A stretch of 6,662 bases of DNA from Clostridia bacterium (GCA_017629325.1 JAGBXL010000093.1:1-6662); one strand, 5' to 3'. Numbered from the stretch's first letter, positions 1-6,391 are shown. Notes: generated from the letters alone by a model not told the origin. Numbers and translations are program-made.

Positions 1-640
1 CGTATTCCTTTGCAAAATTTAACGCAATTTCTTTTTTGTTTTCAAAAATTTGCTTTGCACTAAGTCCTGTAAGTCTTGAAAATTCACCAATATGTGGTGT
101 GAGTATAATCGGGGATTTTGCTTTTTTTAATAAACCCATATTTTGTGAAAGCACATTTAATCCGTCTGCATCAATAACAATTGGCAGATTACTTTCACTT
201 AGTATCTTTTCAAGAAGCAGCCCGATGCTTTTTGAAGGGGATAATCCTGGTCCATATAAAAGTGCATCGCATTTTTTTAGTTTTTCATAAATATCTTTAA
301 ATGCCTTTTCAGATATAACTCCCCGTTTAGATTTAACAGGCATAGTCATAGCTTCTGTAAGCTTTATTTCAAAAATAGAATTTAATTCTTTGGCACAGCA
401 AAGTGTAACTAGTCCGCAGCCGCCCCTTAAGGCTGCTTCGCTTGCCATACATGCTGCCCCCGTAAGTCCCGGTGATGCTGCACATATAGCAAGATGTCCG
501 CAGTTTCCTTTGTGAATATCTTTATTTCTTTTTTTAAGTGAATTTTTAATCAAATCGTGATTTATTGGATTCTTGGCATCTGTATTTTCAAAAGATTTTT
601 GTGCCTTTAAAAATAATTCTCTTATATGTGCATCGTTCAT
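1..640 (-). CDS. nnrD: ADP-dependent NAD(P)H-hydrate dehydratase, 3' end cut off by window edge
   Basis: This ORF has no stop codon before base 1, so 213 N-terminal residues are visible. It belongs to the YjeF C-terminal (ribokinase-like) family, which dehydrates damaged S-NAD(P)H hydrate back to NAD(P)H using ADP or ATP in the cytoplasm. Visible family signatures are HKGNCGHLAI (residues 43-52), SPGLTGAACMASEAALRGG (56-74), YGPGL (129-133), IDADGLN (156-162) and LTPHIGEFSRL (180-190). The GxGDxLxG motif with the catalytic Asp would lie beyond the window. Only about 42 residues precede the domain, so this is a stand-alone dehydratase without the fused NnrE epimerase domain found in many bacterial homologues. 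The ATG at 640 is preceded by CAAGGTG (648-654) with a 7-base spacer. The gene begins 18 bases after the stop of the DUF6106-like gene and is probably cotranscribed with it. Confidence 0.93.
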   Translation of the reverse strand, partial: MNDAHIRELFLKAQKSFENTDAKNPINHDLIKNSLKKRNKDIHKGNCGHLAICAASPGLTGAACMASEAALRGGCGLVTLCCAKELNSIFEIKLTEAMTMPVKSKRGVISEKAFKDIYEKLKKCDALLYGPGLSPSKSIGLLLEKILSESNLPIVIDADGLNVLSQNMGLLKKAKSPIILTPHIGEFSRLTGLSAKQIFENKKEIALNFAKEY

Positions 641-658
641 ATATTTTCACCTTGTATA

Positions 659-1177
659 TTATTTTACAACTCTTGGGGCGTATATCTTAAACGTTTCTAT
701 CATCTTTTGTGTAGGGTTAAACACAAGCTTTATCTTTTGCCCGTTTTTATAGAAAACAGCGTAGTAATCTTCTAATGCCGAAGATTTTGCACTGGCATCT
801 ATCACTCTTGCAAACTCACCGTTTTCTTCACTTAGAAATTCCTTGTCGCCTTTTTTTGCAAAGGCTGTGAAAGATTTGCAGTGAATAGTCATAAGTCTTT
901 TTCTTCTTCTTTTGTTTGTAATTTTATCAATATCAAGTTCACCGTTTGTAAGGATGTATTCGTATTCCACATCAAACGACGTATTTATTCTGTATGCAGC
1001 ATAAAAAATAAGCACAATAACCATAGGTAAAAAACCAATGAGCATAGAAGGAAACATAAGCATCACAATGAATGACACAAAAGCTAATAAAAGTGCTGCA
1101 AAATAAATGCCTATTTTTTTAAAAACTGTTTTCGCAGTTTGTTTTTCACTAATCATATATTCCATAAAGCTATCCAT
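659..1177 (-). CDS. DUF6106-like two-helix membrane protein of unknown function
   Basis: This is a 172-residue protein with two hydrophobic segments near the N-terminus (about 22-41 and 44-63) separated by a very short turn, so both termini are probably cytoplasmic. A soluble domain of about 110 residues follows. It contains VEYEYILTNGELDIDKI (70-86), a basic RRRKRL stretch (90-95) and FNPTQKMIETF (153-163). The layout of paired helices followed by a strand-rich domain recalls the DUF6106 family of Clostridia and, more loosely, bacterial PH-like membrane proteins. I assign it from memory of the family pattern and its biochemical role is unknown. The start ATG at 1177 has AAAAGGAAG (1186-1194) upstream with an 8-base spacer. 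It has its own promoter at 1211-1239 and is the first gene of a likely unit with nnrD. Confidence 0.85.
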   Translation of the reverse strand: MDSFMEYMISEKQTAKTVFKKIGIYFAALLLAFVSFIVMLMFPSMLIGFLPMVIVLIFYAAYRINTSFDVEYEYILTNGELDIDKITNKRRRKRLMTIHCKSFTAFAKKGDKEFLSEENGEFARVIDASAKSSALEDYYAVFYKNGQKIKLVFNPTQKMIETFKIYAPRVVK

Positions 1178-1185
1178 ATTATTAT

Positions 1186-1194
1186 CTTCCTTTT
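1186..1194 (-). promoter_or_regulatory. Ribosome binding site of the DUF6106-like gene
   Basis: On the minus strand AAAAGGAAG lies 8 bases before the ATG at 1177. It supports this start over the in-frame ATG four codons downstream. Confidence 0.6.
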
Positions 1195-1210
1195 CTTATT
1201 GTGATAATTC

Positions 1211-1239
1211 ATTTTATCATAAAAAAATTTTATAATCAA
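1211..1239 (-). promoter_or_regulatory. Sigma-A promoter for the DUF6106-like gene and nnrD
   Basis: On the minus strand TTGATT (1234-1239) and TAAAAT (1211-1216) are separated by 17 bases, with TATG just before the -10 box (extended -10). The -35 box overlaps the stop codon of the deacetylase gene. A TGATAA/TTATCA inverted repeat (1202-1207 and 1214-1219) covers the -10 box and probable start point and could be an operator. The predicted leader is about 27 bases and holds the ribosome site. No terminator was found between the deacetylase and this promoter, so read-through may also contribute. Confidence 0.6.
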
Positions 1240-2087
1240 TAGTTTGATATAATTTGCTCGGCACTTCTTTTAGGTGTGCGGTTAAAACGCTTGAGCTTTA
1301 AAAGTGAGTTTTTATCTCCAGTTGTCAGGTAGTTAAATCCTTCTTCACAACCAAAACTTACCTTGTATCCGCAGCATTTTAAAATAGAAACGCTTTCCTT
1401 GCTCACGCTTCCAAAAGGATATGCATAAGCTATTGTTTTCTTTCCTGTTATATCTTCAATAACATTTTCTGCCGCCTTTAAATCATAATAGAATTCTCTT
1501 ATATAGTCATGGGTGTCTTCTTCTGTAAGCTTAAGGCTACCCTTTCTTTTTTTCAGTGAGTGCATATTATACGAATGGTTCTGAAAATCTATAAATCCGC
1601 TTTCGTGCATTTCCTTTATTTCTTTGTCTGTAAGGTGCGAATAATCAGGGTTTTTATCATGGTTCAAAGTGTAGTATTCCACATAATACGCAATAGGGGA
1701 TATAACTGCTTTAACTCCATGCTTTTTAATAACAGGAAAAGCATATATATAATTATTTAAATACCCATCGTCAAATGTCAGCATCACTGATTTCTCGGGT
1801 AGCTTTTTTCCAGTGTAAACATAATTTATAATATCATCTGTATCAACAAATGTAAAACCTTGTTTTTTTAAATGAACAATATCTTCCTCAAATTTTTTAA
1901 TGTTTAAAACATAGTCTGATTCTTTATTTCCGTCTGTAAATCCGTGATACATAAGTATAACAAGCTTTATTTTTTCGTCTGTTGTATTTGCACTTTGCCA
2001 AACACCATGTGCCGAATTAATAAAAACAACAAAACAAAGAAATAAGATAAAAAATAAATTGTAAATTTTGTTTTGCCTCACAGGCAT
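1236..2087 (-). CDS. Exported polysaccharide deacetylase (CE4 / NodB domain)
   Basis: A protein of about 283 residues with an N-terminal hydrophobic segment (about 9-27) acting as signal peptide or membrane anchor, so the enzyme probably works outside the membrane. Residues are numbered from the GTG at 2090. Family motifs are LMYHG (46-50), TFDDGY (105-110; D107 the predicted catalytic base, D108 a metal ligand), HSYNMH (172-177; both His predicted metal ligands), AYPFG (223-227) and a C-terminal RFNR (268-271). CE4 enzymes remove N-acetyl groups from peptidoglycan, chitin-type or poly-N-acetylglucosamine chains. The MYH start and spacing resemble the IcaB/PgaB-like branch, but the substrate cannot be read from sequence. 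The start is uncertain: GTG at 2090, ATG at 2087 and GTG at 2081 are all in frame, no strong ribosome site precedes the first two, and GGTGAT (2086-2091) would suit the third. The gene follows closely on the terminator of the SLH gene. Confidence 0.92.
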   Translation of the reverse strand: MPVRQNKIYNLFFILFLCFVVFINSAHGVWQSANTTDEKIKLVILMYHGFTDGNKESDYVLNIKKFEEDIVHLKKQGFTFVDTDDIINYVYTGKKLPEKSVMLTFDDGYLNNYIYAFPVIKKHGVKAVISPIAYYVEYYTLNHDKNPDYSHLTDKEIKEMHESGFIDFQNHSYNMHSLKKRKGSLKLTEEDTHDYIREFYYDLKAAENVIEDITGKKTIAYAYPFGSVSKESVSILKCCGYKVSFGCEEGFNYLTTGDKNSLLKLKRFNRTPKRSAEQIISNY

Positions 2088-2113
2088 CACCGATATATGT
2101 ATATGATATAGCT

Positions 2114-2156
2114 AAAAAAATATGAGGAAAAACCATTGTAGTTTTTCCTCATATTT
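2114..2156 (-). terminator. Intrinsic terminator of the SLH protein gene
   Basis: A perfect 16-bp stem (2118-2133 with 2141-2156) with a 7-base loop is followed on the minus strand by seven U residues (2114-2120). It begins 6 bases after the stop codon of the SLH gene. In the plus direction no U-run follows, so it acts on minus-strand transcripts. Confidence 0.92.
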
Positions 2157-2162
2157 AAATAG

Positions 2163-4721
2163 TTATTTAATAACCACTATTTCTTTAACATTATCGTTGT
2201 ATATTCTCATAAACACTTTTCCGCCGTCGTTTTCATATCTTTCAACATCAGAAATATCGCCTGGTTTTATTTTATTTTTGGAAAGTGCTTTTTCATATAC
2301 ATAAACTCTAACATCGTCTGTTGCAAAGTTTTCTGCTCTTTCGCTTCCTGCCTGAACATTTATAGAATCACTGAATTTTTTAATAACTCTTCCATAAACT
2401 GTTGTAAGATTATCGCTTATTTTTGTTTTGGCTTCGCTTTGTTCTTTCTTCATATCAAATAAAAGAGTTACTGCATCTATATTTCCGTCGGAGTCTTGTC
2501 TTAACTGTATAATATCACCTTCGCTAAGAAGCTGACCGCCTTCTTTTTTTAGAACACTGTCATTTTTTGCAGTAAGGCTTATTTGTTTTCCGCCATGGTA
2601 AGCATAGAGCTTGTGCACGGTTTCGCCAGATTCATTTGTGGAAACATTAACTTTTTCAACAATTGCCAATTCTGATGCTTCGTCAGCTTTGGCTGTCATA
2701 TTTGTAACAACTATCGCTCCTGCTTTGTAGGTTTCACTAACATCAAAAACCATAACGTCATAAAGTCCGCCATCTGTAAATACATTTTTTTTCTTTATAG
2801 CATAATTGTCTCTGTTGCCATTTTTCGGAATGTCAAAAATAATTGTACCATCGGTTACACTAACACTCATATCGCTTCCTGTAAGTTTAGATGATGATGC
2901 CCTGAAAATAACATTTTCTTCGTCCATATTGAGTGTAAATTCATTTTTGTTAATATCTGAAGATGATTTTCCTGTAACAATTTTCTTGATTTTTCCGCTT
3001 GAATCTTTTTCATAGGTTATAAGCTGTTTTGTACTGCCAATTGCACTCATAGCTGCCTGATGAGTAAGATTTTTAGATGAATTAACTGTAATTTTTTCTG
3101 CAGCCTCTAAAGTTTCAAATTCACCTTTTTCGGTAAATATTTCAAATTTTAATGTTTTGCCCAGCCCTGAGCCAATTGCCATGTTTTCAAGATAGGCATA
3201 GCTGTCATTTTTCTGAAGTTCACCATCAAATGCAGCAATTTTTCCCTGTGCATCAAGGTAGAATGTGCCTTCATCTCCAATGGTAAAGTTTTTTGTGTAG
3301 CTTAGAGCTATCTTTAATTTCTTATCGCCAACATAAATATGCTCATCGCCTATTTCTGTAACTTTACCCGAAAGACTATCTCTTATAACATTTCCAAATA
3401 TAACCTTATCGTCTTCACTTATTGTAAATGAAATAACATCCCATTCTTTAAGCTGTGAAAGGGTAATATATTCACCGCCAAGTTCAATAATAACGGTTTT
3501 ATCTTCGTCATCAAAATCAAGTTTGAGAGTTTCATTTGTATATTTGTCTGTTATTTTACCTGAGGAAGCAAGAACATCATCAACAACGAAGTTCACTACT
3601 TCATTTACAAACACAATATCGTATTTCCCGTCAGAATCACTGTCAAGAAGTGAAATATAGCCGGTATCTATCATAGCAAATTTTTCATTTCCCGCTATTT
3701 TTCCATTGTAAACGACAACAGCGTCATTTTCTAAAGTAAGCTTTGTAGATTTAGCACTTGTTTCAGGATTCTTCCAGTAGTGGAGAGCTTTTGAAGAAAG
3801 AGAGTTTTCTAGTTTTTCAATTGCATCTGCCTGAACTGTAATAACGCTGTTTGCATTTTCTGTGGGAACAATAGCAATAATTTTTTTGGTTTTATTAGAA
3901 TAATACGCATCAACGTTAAAACCTAAAATTGTTCTTGTGTCTGTTTTTCCTGCATCGTAATTTTTATCGCCAATTCTTATTTCATTTTTAGAAAGTGCAG
4001 CCTTTCCGTCAAGAACAGAAGAGCCAACAGCCTGAACTTTTCCTTGAATAAGGCTCACATCAAGCTTATCTTTAAGAAGAGTTTTATCTGTAATTTCATA
4101 TTTGATGTTTGAGCCAAAGCCTGTTTGCTCCATAAGGTTTATTCTAAGAGCATTATAAGCCATAATTGCAACATCGCCACGGCTCACATAGTAGTCGCTG
4201 CTGGCAGACACACCTTTAGAAAGTCCGATTGATGATGCAACCGAAACATACCCTGCCGGAAATCCGCCCTTTGATTTTGCCTGAACTTCATATCCCAAAG
4301 CTCTTATAAGAACTGCCAGAACTTCGCTGAATTTTATTTTATCTTCAGGTCTGAAAAGACCGGTGTCATCACCAATAACAAGGCCGTGAGCTTTGGCGGA
4401 ATTTATAAATCCCTTTGCCCAGTAATCTTCAGCCACATCAGGAAATTCACTTTTTTGAGAAGTCTGTGCCGATTTAAAAAGTCCCATAAGTGCAATGCCA
4501 ATCTTTGTCATTTCCGATCTTTTAATATCGTCATCAGGTCTGAAAGCGCCAGTTCCGGCATCGCCCACCATAATTTCAAGGGCACCTAGAACCTGTGCAT
4601 AAGTTTTGTATTGTGTATCTTTTACATCTGAACTTACAGATGCAATACCAATGTTTGTCGTCAAAGAAAGAATCATAATAAAAGCGAGAATAGAAGCTGT
4701 AATTGTTTTAAGTTTTTTCAA
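2163..4721 (-). CDS. Large secreted S-layer homology (SLH) domain protein
   Basis: An 852-residue secreted protein. Residues 1-27 form a signal peptide (KKLK, then a hydrophobic core, likely cleavage after GIA). Three SLH repeats follow at about 36-80, 93-144 (FPDVAEDYWAKGFI opening) and 152-195. They normally bind pyruvylated secondary cell-wall polymer. The ITRAE-type binding motif is IKRSE (66-70) in repeat 1, IKFSE (129-133, lacking the Arg) in repeat 2 and VSRGD (179-183) in repeat 3. The remaining 650 residues are beta-rich and seem to contain several diverged copies of one module (about 226-285, 387-442, 451-500, 686-752, 775-851). DSDSDGKYD (360-368) resembles an EF-hand/dockerin-type calcium loop and RQDSDGNID (741-749) is a weaker version. 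No catalytic domain is recognisable, so a structural or adhesive wall role is likely. The start is a TTG, backed by a strong ribosome site. The gene has its own promoter and terminator and is probably monocistronic. Confidence 0.93.
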   Translation of the reverse strand: MKKLKTITASILAFIMILSLTTNIGIASVSSDVKDTQYKTYAQVLGALEIMVGDAGTGAFRPDDDIKRSEMTKIGIALMGLFKSAQTSQKSEFPDVAEDYWAKGFINSAKAHGLVIGDDTGLFRPEDKIKFSEVLAVLIRALGYEVQAKSKGGFPAGYVSVASSIGLSKGVSASSDYYVSRGDVAIMAYNALRINLMEQTGFGSNIKYEITDKTLLKDKLDVSLIQGKVQAVGSSVLDGKAALSKNEIRIGDKNYDAGKTDTRTILGFNVDAYYSNKTKKIIAIVPTENANSVITVQADAIEKLENSLSSKALHYWKNPETSAKSTKLTLENDAVVVYNGKIAGNEKFAMIDTGYISLLDSDSDGKYDIVFVNEVVNFVVDDVLASSGKITDKYTNETLKLDFDDEDKTVIIELGGEYITLSQLKEWDVISFTISEDDKVIFGNVIRDSLSGKVTEIGDEHIYVGDKKLKIALSYTKNFTIGDEGTFYLDAQGKIAAFDGELQKNDSYAYLENMAIGSGLGKTLKFEIFTEKGEFETLEAAEKITVNSSKNLTHQAAMSAIGSTKQLITYEKDSSGKIKKIVTGKSSSDINKNEFTLNMDEENVIFRASSSKLTGSDMSVSVTDGTIIFDIPKNGNRDNYAIKKKNVFTDGGLYDVMVFDVSETYKAGAIVVTNMTAKADEASELAIVEKVNVSTNESGETVHKLYAYHGGKQISLTAKNDSVLKKEGGQLLSEGDIIQLRQDSDGNIDAVTLLFDMKKEQSEAKTKISDNLTTVYGRVIKKFSDSINVQAGSERAENFATDDVRVYVYEKALSKNKIKPGDISDVERYENDGGKVFMRIYNDNVKEIVVIK

Positions 4722-4729
4722 ATGCCTTT

Positions 4730-4737
4730 CCTCCTTT
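4730..4737 (-). promoter_or_regulatory. Strong ribosome binding site that fixes a TTG start
   Basis: On the minus strand AAAGGAGG lies 8 bases before the TTG at 4721. The near-perfect match, its spacing and the signal-peptide sequence that begins right at the TTG (M-K-K-L-K) decide the start. Confidence 0.85.
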
Positions 4738-4755
4738 GAAATTAACTACGGATAT

Positions 4756-4784
4756 ATATTATCGTATATAATCCTATATATCAA
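4756..4784 (-). promoter_or_regulatory. Sigma-A promoter of the SLH protein gene
   Basis: On the minus strand TTGATA (4779-4784) and TAATAT (4756-4761) are separated by 17 bases. Transcription would begin near 4749 and give a leader of about 28 bases holding only the ribosome site. Confidence 0.65.
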
Positions 4785-4840
4785 CCCACACTTTTTTCCA
4801 ATTAAAAATCCTACTTTAAATTGTTATTGTATTATATTAT

Positions 4841-4930
4841 CAAAAAATTGTTAAAGCATTAAAGAAAGCTGGCTACGATGAATACCTTAAAATTCAGTAA
4901 GCAGCTTATGACAGATATTTGGCAAAATAA
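4841..4930 (+). pseudogene. Fossil C-terminal tail of an ABC-transporter solute-binding protein
   Basis: Read on the plus strand in frame from 4841, the 30 codons give QKIVKALKKAGYDEYLKIQ, a TAA at 4898-4900, then AAYDRYLAK and a second TAA at 4928-4930. An amphipathic helix followed by a Q-x-AYDRYLxxK end is the usual C-terminus of family 1 extracellular solute-binding proteins of the LipO/sugar type, as I remember them. The first TAA sits where a CAA (Gln) codon is expected, so one C-to-T change explains it. No start codon, ribosome site or upstream part of the gene remains, as the frame runs into AT-rich DNA and a stop at 4817-4819. The terminator at 4934-4971 lies directly behind the second stop and may once have served this gene. 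This is an inference from a short match and could be chance, though the in-frame fit on both sides of the stop argues against that. Confidence 0.55.
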
Positions 4931-4933
4931 TAT

Positions 4934-4971
4934 AAAAAAACTCTTAAGGAAATTTTCCTTAAGAGTTTTTT
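4934..4971 (-). terminator. Terminator of the CapA gene, probably bidirectional
   Basis: A 16-bp perfect stem (4935-4950 with 4956-4971) encloses a 5-base loop. Its core is CTCTTAAGGA paired with TCCTTAAGAG. A run of seven U follows on the minus strand (4934-4940) and six T occur on the plus side (4966-4971), so it can work both ways. It overlaps the stop codon of the CapA gene (4970-4972). Confidence 0.9.
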
Positions 4972-6049
4972 ATTGAATAAATTCTATATCTTCTATACCT
5001 TCAAAATTACCTGATAGTGAGATTATTTTGTTTTTAACCCTTTCATATTCATCACCCAAAAGAATGCTCGGTTTAAAATCATTTCTTTCTTTTACCGACG
5101 AAATAGAGCAGGGGATAATGCTTGCATTTTCTTTTTCAAAAATTCTTACTCCGTCTTTAAAGCAGAATTTGTATCCGAATATCATTGTGTCTTTGTCTTT
5201 GGGGCCTCTGTTTCCACCAAAACAAAAATTTCCCAAGCTGTATGCAATGTATTTTCCGTTGTATTTTTCTATTCCTTGCAATATATGGGGGTGATGTCCC
5301 AAAACTAAATCAGCTCCCAAATCTATGGCTAAATGAGCAAATTGAATCTGGTCATTTGTAGGGGTATTCATATTTTCCTCACCCCAATGAAAGCTTGCAA
5401 TAATAATATCGGGATTTTCAAGCTTTAAATTTTCCATCACCTTTGAAAAATTTATTCTTTCTGCATAGGTCAAAAGGCTTGTTCCAATAAGACCTATTTT
5501 TACTCCCTTAATTTCTATAATCTTATATTCACTTCTCCCAAAAGGTGTTATTCCGCTATCTTCAAGATGCAATTTGGTGTCATTAAAGGCGGTTTCGCCA
5601 TAGTCCATTGAATGATTGTTGGCTAAATTTGCAGCTTCAACACTGCCCTCATAAAGAATTTTTGCATATAGTGGATTTCCCCTGAATGCATATTCTTTAT
5701 CCTGCCTTTCGCCCCTTTGGGAGAGTGTGCCTTCAAAATTAACAATGGTTAAATCGTCTTTTTCAAATATCGGCTTCACATTTTCAAAAAAATGAGCATA
5801 ATTCCTGCCATTTTTTTCAAACTCGTCGTCAAACGAGCCTCCGCCCAACCCGTTTATATCAACGCCTAAAGTGCAGTCGCCCACTGCCGAAATGCTTATG
5901 TATGTGTGTTTATCTAAAGGCACTGCATCAGATTTAACACTCTCAATATATGTTTGCACAGGTTCAGTGCTGTTATAGTGCAAAAAAAGCCCAATATATA
6001 TGCCTAAAAGAATAAATGCAACGCACCATACTCCTATTGCTTTTTTCAT
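4970..6049 (-). CDS. CapA family protein (poly-gamma-glutamate biosynthesis-type metallophosphatase fold)
   Basis: A 359-residue protein with an N-terminal membrane segment (about 4-24) followed by an extracytoplasmic PGA_cap domain related to calcineurin-like phosphoesterases. Motifs in order: AVGDCTLG (55-62; D58 a likely metal ligand), NFEGT (104-108), NLANNHSMDYG (141-151), FHWGEE (220-225), GHHPHILQG (251-259) and YSLGNFCFG (270-278). The set matches an intact family active site. CapA/PgsA proteins take part in making or exporting poly-gamma-glutamate in bacilli, but many clostridial paralogues stand alone with unknown function. No capB, capC or capD is present here, so a capsule role is not supported by context. 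The start ATG at 6049 has GGAGG (6056-6060) with 6 bases between. The gene has its own promoter and terminator. It lies beside the SLH and deacetylase genes, which suits a surface role. Confidence 0.94.
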   Translation of the reverse strand: MKKAIGVWCVAFILLGIYIGLFLHYNSTEPVQTYIESVKSDAVPLDKHTYISISAVGDCTLGVDINGLGGGSFDDEFEKNGRNYAHFFENVKPIFEKDDLTIVNFEGTLSQRGERQDKEYAFRGNPLYAKILYEGSVEAANLANNHSMDYGETAFNDTKLHLEDSGITPFGRSEYKIIEIKGVKIGLIGTSLLTYAERINFSKVMENLKLENPDIIIASFHWGEENMNTPTNDQIQFAHLAIDLGADLVLGHHPHILQGIEKYNGKYIAYSLGNFCFGGNRGPKDKDTMIFGYKFCFKDGVRIFEKENASIIPCSISSVKERNDFKPSILLGDEYERVKNKIISLSGNFEGIEDIEFIQ

Positions 6050-6086
6050 TTGTATCCTCCAAAAACACTTTTAAACTATATAACTC

Positions 6087-6115
6087 ATTCTATCATAAAC
6101 CTTGTTATATTTCAA
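6087..6115 (-). promoter_or_regulatory. Sigma-A promoter of the CapA gene
   Basis: On the minus strand TTGAAA (6110-6115) and TAGAAT (6087-6092) are separated by 17 bases, with TATG before the -10 box (extended -10). The 20 bases around the -10 box match those of the promoter at 1211-1239 at 18 positions. Confidence 0.65.
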
Positions 6116-6121
6116 TATTAT

Positions 6122-6161
6122 AAAAAACGCCCTGCAAAAACTTAATTTTGCAAGGCGTTTT
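6122..6161 (-). terminator. Intrinsic terminator of the small 73-aa gene
   Basis: A 16-bp stem (6124-6139 with 6146-6161, core CGCCTTGCAAAA on the minus strand) has a 6-base loop and is followed by a U-run (6122-6127). The one imperfect pair is G-U in minus-strand RNA but C-A in plus-strand RNA, so the minus direction is favoured. It lies 8 bases after the stop codon of the small gene. Confidence 0.9.
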
Positions 6162-6169
6162 ATCTTTTA

Positions 6170-6391
6170 TTATATATCTATGTCCCCTTCGTTTAATTCA
6201 AACACTCTCATATTTTTATTCATCTTTTGAATTGACCTGCCGGTTACTTTGTTGATACTATCTTTTAATTTGTAAACGTCTCGTAGCAAACTAAAATATA
6301 GTTCCTTATAGTCCGGTTCTTTTTCGGGCATCATCTCTTCAGGCATATAAGGTGTATTGCATTTATTTTTACTTTTAAAATTTTTACTCAT
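6170..6391 (-). CDS. Small protein of unknown function (73 aa) behind an attenuator-like leader
   Basis: I do not recognise this protein. It has a Lys-rich start (residues 2-10), a Pro/Glu/Met stretch (PYMPEEMMPEKEP, 14-26), a probable amphipathic helix (DYKELYFSLLRDVYKLKDSI, 27-46) and an acidic end (ELNEGDIDI). It has no membrane segment and only one Cys, so it is likely a small soluble cytoplasmic protein. The ATG at 6391 is chosen because GGGGTGA (6397-6403) lies at good spacing. The frame is open further upstream to an ATG at 6472, but that stretch is the structured leader and terminator hairpin and has no ribosome site. The only promoter seen is the one at 6576-6604, so the gene should be expressed only when transcription reads through the terminator at 6407-6432. 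A terminator follows the stop closely, so the unit is monocistronic. Confidence 0.7.
   Translation of the reverse strand: MSKNFKSKNKCNTPYMPEEMMPEKEPDYKELYFSLLRDVYKLKDSINKVTGRSIQKMNKNMRVFELNEGDIDI

Noticed and set aside
36..290. Plus-strand open frame of 84 codons
   Set aside because: It lies antisense inside nnrD, whose frame shows clear family motifs; it has no ribosome site and no recognisable protein.
1202..1219. TGATAA/TTATCA inverted repeat as a terminator after the deacetylase gene
   Set aside because: The stem is only 6 bp, AT-only in most pairs, and is not followed by a U-run on the minus strand. It is better explained as part of the promoter region.
1560..1760. Plus-strand open frame of 66 codons
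   Set aside because: It is antisense within the conserved deacetylase domain and has low-complexity, implausible composition.
2806..3015. Plus-strand open frames inside the SLH gene (also 2122-2304 and 4386-4589)
   Set aside because: They are shadows of the SLH reading frame or of the terminator next to it, and none has a ribosome site or protein similarity that I can see.
4606..4854. Plus-strand open frame of 82 codons across the SLH start
   Set aside because: It covers the signal peptide, ribosome site and promoter of the SLH gene in antisense and ends in AT-rich intergenic DNA; it is not in the frame of the solute-binding protein fossil.
5028..5294. Plus-strand open frame of 88 codons
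   Set aside because: It is antisense to the conserved GHHPH and SLGNF region of the CapA gene.
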